This document shows positions 61,199-64,000 of a DNA stretch of 64,000 nt, in pieces. This DNA comes from SG8-41 sp963802355. Lineage in GTDB: Bacteria > Pseudomonadota > Gammaproteobacteria > Burkholderiales > SG8-41. The DNA is taken from positions 186,001 to 250,000 of the forward strand of contig CAWDIV010000016.1 in NCBI GenBank assembly GCA_963802355.1, written 5' to 3'. The position numbers and the translations under genes are program-made. Position 1 is the first letter of the stretch. Each line of letters opens with the position of its first letter. A model generated the notes under the pieces. It had not been told where the DNA came from, did no database searches, and was given only the letters and a program-made list of their open reading frames with translations.

Positions 61199-62575
61199 TC
61201 AAGACGATGGGCGAATGTTCTGGTTCATGCGGAAGAAATTGCCTGGGTCGTACTTCGTCTTGAGCTCCTGGAGCCGCCGGTAGTTGGGCCCGTACGCAGC
61301 GGCAACCGGATCGCCCGTTTCGTCGTCGGCCAGGTAATTCACATAGCGGCCGGAGGCCATGAAGGGCTCCATCGCCGCATACGTTTCCCGCGCCCAGCGA
61401 TGCACCGATCGGTATCGGCCGGGTCCATCCATTCGCGAGAGGACGAGGAGGTTGTAGCCATCCGCGCGGTGCGGGAAAGGCGGTGTCGCCGACTTTCACC
61501 CGGGTTGCAGCGCCGTGGAAGTGCTCGAGCAGCATCTGGCCCATCGGGGTGGGACAGCGGGCGAAGCACTCGATCATCATGTCGATGGCATCATCGCTGA
61601 ATTGGCGAGGAAGCTCGACTTCCAGTAGTTGAGCGCCCCCTTCGGATAGGCGGCATCGAGCATCGCGTTGAGCTGGCAGTAAGGCATCGGGCCGACGGCA
61701 TCCATCGCCGGCGGACCGAATTGCTTGAGCGGCCGCACGGCCGCTTCGCCCGCGGCGAGCGGGCCGCAGTGACACGTGACGATCGCCGCCAGCTTGGCGC
61801 CCGAGCCGTCGGGGGCGTGAATGAGGCCCGCCGAACACGGTGAACTCGTCGGGCAGCGACGGGGTGAAATCGCGGAAGAACCGCAGCACGTCGCGCGCGC
61901 GCTCGAACGGGTGCGCGACGAGGCCGCCGGTGATCGTAGGACCCACCGGATGAAGCCGATATTCGAAGGAAGTGACCACGCCGAAGTTGCCGCCGCCGCC
62001 GCGAACGGCCCAGAACAGATCGGCATGCTCGTCCTTGCTCGCCCGCAGCACCGGCCGTCGGCGGTGACGAGCTCGACGGAGCGGAGATTGTCGAGCGCGA
62101 GGCCGTACTTGCCCATCAGCCAGCCCAGTCCGCCGCCGAGCGTGAGACCGGCGATGCCGGTGGTGGATACGACGCCGCCCGTGACGGCGAGGCCGTGCAG
62201 CTGCGTCTCGCGGTTGAGCTCGGCCCAGGTGACGCCGCCCTGGGCCCGCGCGGTGCGGGACTGCGGATCGACCTGAATGCCTTTCATGAGCGACAGATCG
62301 ATCATCAGCCCGCCGTCGATGGTCGCGCGCCCCGCCACGTTGTGACCGCCGCCACGGACCGCGACCTCGAGACCCAGCTTGCGCGCGAGCTTGACGGCAT
62401 CGACGACATCGGCCACGCCACGGCAGCGGGCAATCAATGACGGGCGCTTGTTCACCAGACCGTTGTGGACCTTCCTTGCCTCCTCGTAGCTCGCATCGCT
62501 GGGCTGAGGAGTTGCCCCGGAAAACGTGCCGGCAAGTTCGGTGACAGCATCAGCAACAGGTGGAACTGACGTCAT
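61199..62575 (-). CDS. FAD-linked (berberine-bridge-type) oxidase with frameshifts
   Basis: Start ATG 62575 (MTSVPPVADAVTELAGTFSG). The FAD-binding domain has RCRGVADVVDAVKLARKLGL and VRGGGHNVAGRATIDGGLMI, where the His of G-G-G-H-N is the covalent FAD attachment site, and TGIAGLTLGGGLGWLMGKYG. After shifts near 62050, 61830 and 61620 come LFWAVRGGGGNFGVVTSFEY and, after another near 61480, the BBE tail AYGPNYRRLQELKTKYDPGN with FFRMNQNI. About 460 residues. Substrates of this family include sugars, alkaloids and small phenolics. First gene of its operon. Confidence 0.82.
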
Positions 62576-62718
62576 GGCGGGCTCTCTCTTTCGTGTAAGG
62601 TTGATGAACTTTACGGTTGAGAAGCCCATATCAAACGACCCAAGCTCAGCGACGGCGGCCAGGAGGCGCGTCGATTGGAACAGCGATGCAATGCCGCCAG
62701 GTGGGGTCGAGGCGGCCT

Positions 62719-63123
62719 CTACCGGGCATCGACAGCCGCACTTCTTCCGGTGCCTTGGTCTGTTCCGATCAGACTGGCCCTAACGTCGTCTTTCGATCCG
62801 GGAATGGCGGAAACCTGACAGTAGGCTAATTCAACTCCCTGGAAGGAAGCGATTTCTCCGCAAGTCTGCCCCGGTTTGAGGTTAATAGTTTTGCAACCGC
62901 CAGAGATAGGGTTAGTGCTGACTTCTTTGCCTTTGACCCAAACCTTTGCGGAGACCAGTTGCGATGCTGAGCTAACGTTGGCGATGGAGCACACGAAATG
63001 GTTACCCCAGAGTGGTGGGGTGTAGAGAATCGATCCCAATTTAAGCTGGGCCTCGGCTTGGCTTGCCCATATCGTCGTCAAAGAAAATACAAGGATAAGC
63101 GAAAACGTGCGGGCTCTAGTCAT
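62719..63123 (-). CDS. Secreted hypothetical protein
   Basis: 134 residues, MTRARTFSLILVFSLTTIWA then signal cleavage near QAEAQ. The mature part is beta-rich with four cysteines (FVCSIANVSS, GGCKTINLKPGQTCGE, LAYCQVSAIPG), probably disulfide-bonded. No family is recognised. Stand-alone on the minus strand. Confidence 0.65.
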   Translation of the reverse strand: MTRARTFSLILVFSLTTIWASQAEAQLKLGSILYTPPLWGNHFVCSIANVSSASQLVSAKVWVKGKEVSTNPISGGCKTINLKPGQTCGEIASFQGVELAYCQVSAIPGSKDDVRASLIGTDQGTGRSAAVDAR

Positions 63124-63677
63124 TTTGGTACCTCCTGTTAGCAGCGTGCATTACCGGGTAACGGTACGCGTGGAGACGCTCAACGCATAGTGAACTTCCG
63201 AAATATCGTTTATTAGACACCCGGGCTTACCGCGATGTCACCGTGCTGACCGCCCCGTTCGCAGGAAGCCTTCGACGCGCTCAGGCCGAACGGGTGATAG
63301 TCGAAGCATCAGGAGAGGCTTCGCGGTTAGGCGTTTCCTCGTGCCGGTCACCGGTTGCCGTGGCTAGTCCAGCTTCAGCACGATTCCCCGGGCCTGATTA
63401 TCGTGCTGTTTGACGAAAGCGATGATGGACTCGACCGTTACCTGTATGACAGACACGGCCAAGGCACAGGATAATGGCGGCTGCGGTCCTACTGATCATT
63501 CGCTAAATGGTTGACAAACCATTTCCGACGCTTCGCTCCCCTCTCCGCTCGGGAGAGGGGATTGGGGGTGAGGGAGCAACGCAGGGGCGTTGCTCGGGAG
63601 AGGGGTGGGGGTGAGGGATCGAGCGTGTTAATCATTTTGATAACGCTCGATAATTGCCGGCAAAACAATGACTTGAG
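63124..63677. other. 554-base gene-free stretch
   Basis: No ORF with family sequence was seen on either strand. It contains a near-palindrome AAATGGTTGACAAACCATTT (63505-63524) and the CTCTCCGCTCGGGAGAGGGG repeat. Confidence 0.6.
63538..63622. repeat. CCCCTCTCC-type dispersed repeat
   Basis: CTCTCCGCTCGGGAGAGG hairpin followed by GGGGTGAGGGAGCAACGC and a second GGGAGAGGGGTGGGGGTGAG. The family is also at 43508-43545 and is common in Proteobacteria. Confidence 0.8.
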
Positions 63678-64000
63678 ATGATAGCTACGCGTCGCAGGAT
63701 ACTGAAGCTCGTCGGAGGCGCTATCGCGGTTGGGACCGGGTTGCACCGTGCGACGGCCGTTGCGCAGAGCCCCCAGTTTCGCGACGCCGACCGTACCCGG
63801 GACAAGATCGTCGCGGCGGTTCGTGCGTTCGCCCGGGGCGATTCCGGGCCACTGCCGGATATTCAGCAAATCAAACCGATCCCCGAAGTCGAGATCCCGG
63901 GAGTCGCGGTGCAGCCGGAGCATTTGCCGCTCATCGATTATTTCGTCGGCGACCTCCAGTTGCGGTACTCCTTCGACGATCCTAAACGCCTGTCGAGTGT
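63678..64000 (+). CDS. Tat-exported protein, N-terminal part
   Basis: ATG 63678 starts MIATRRRILKLVGGAIAVGT, a twin-arginine leader (R-R-R-I-L-K) with a hydrophobic region and a cleavage site near ATAVAQS. The mature beginning is QFRDADRTRDKIVAAVRAFA, then GPLPDIQQIKPIPEVEIPGV. The window ends about 108 residues in. No domain is recognised yet. Tat export suggests a folded or cofactor-bearing protein. Confidence 0.65.
   Translation, partial: MIATRRRILKLVGGAIAVGTGLHRATAVAQSPQFRDADRTRDKIVAAVRAFARGDSGPLPDIQQIKPIPEVEIPGVAVQPEHLPLIDYFVGDLQLRYSFDDPKRLSS

Overview
The window is about 64 kb of GC-rich DNA. Its gene content is typical of a soil or freshwater betaproteobacterium, most likely Burkholderiales, because the Bug/TctC family of periplasmic binding proteins is greatly expanded. 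No rRNA, tRNA, CRISPR array or phage module was seen. Many genes carry one or more single-base indels, especially in 1-6200, 20273-24400 and 31700-33260. Both halves of these genes still translate into conserved family sequence, so most indels look like sequencing or assembly errors and not gene death. I annotate each such gene as one CDS and state the shift.

Layout. 1-3825: a branched-chain-type ABC importer (end of a binding protein, then livH, livM, livG, livF). 3896-8458: an acyl-CoA degradation block on the same strand (aminoglycoside-phosphotransferase-like kinase, DUF6285 protein, acyl-CoA synthetase, acyl-CoA dehydrogenase). 8739-17153: a run of eight Bug genes, one of them an internally deleted pseudogene. 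17179-25268: two LysR regulators, a DUF4242 protein, two Bug genes, an amidohydrolase and a MmgE/PrpD gene. 25299-25599: a MITE-like palindromic element. 25623-31818: a small alpha/beta-barrel protein, a second MmgE/PrpD gene, an Old Yellow Enzyme and three Bug genes. 31878-33255: an IS4-family transposase, followed by a LysR remnant. 33633-35613: a TPR-like exported protein and a DUF2007 zinc-ribbon protein. 35686-44586: a complete peptide-type ABC importer on the minus strand (ATPase, amidase, two tandem binding proteins, two permeases, ATPase). 44604-45169: a small ORF between inverted repeats. 45184-50707: two divergent cassettes, each made of an amidase, a GatC/AtzG-like small protein and a Bug protein. 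50916-52895: an isopropylmalate-type dehydrogenase and a ModA-like protein. 53305-58548: tctB, tctA and three tandem Bug genes, the only complete tripartite tricarboxylate transporter here. 58648-63123: MmgE/PrpD, an amidohydrolase, a small membrane protein, a berberine-bridge-type oxidase and a secreted protein. 63678-end: the start of a Tat-exported protein.

How the genes fit together. The theme is capture and breakdown of organic acids, amides and peptides: 18 Bug genes, two ABC importers, three amidases, three MmgE/PrpD proteins, two amidohydrolases and acyl-CoA enzymes. One TctAB membrane pair is present for 18 Bug proteins, so most Bug proteins must share a membrane partner, use one encoded elsewhere, or act as sensors.

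The most unusual signal is in the spacers. Several families of short-period arrays (periods near 7, 8-9, 10 and 14 bases) sit at gene ends. They often occur as inverted pairs able to form hairpins whose differences are mostly A/G or C/T. They supply stop codons and C-terminal residues, and in places lie within the signal-peptide codons of transporter genes. I regard this as the best candidate for an undescribed system in the window.
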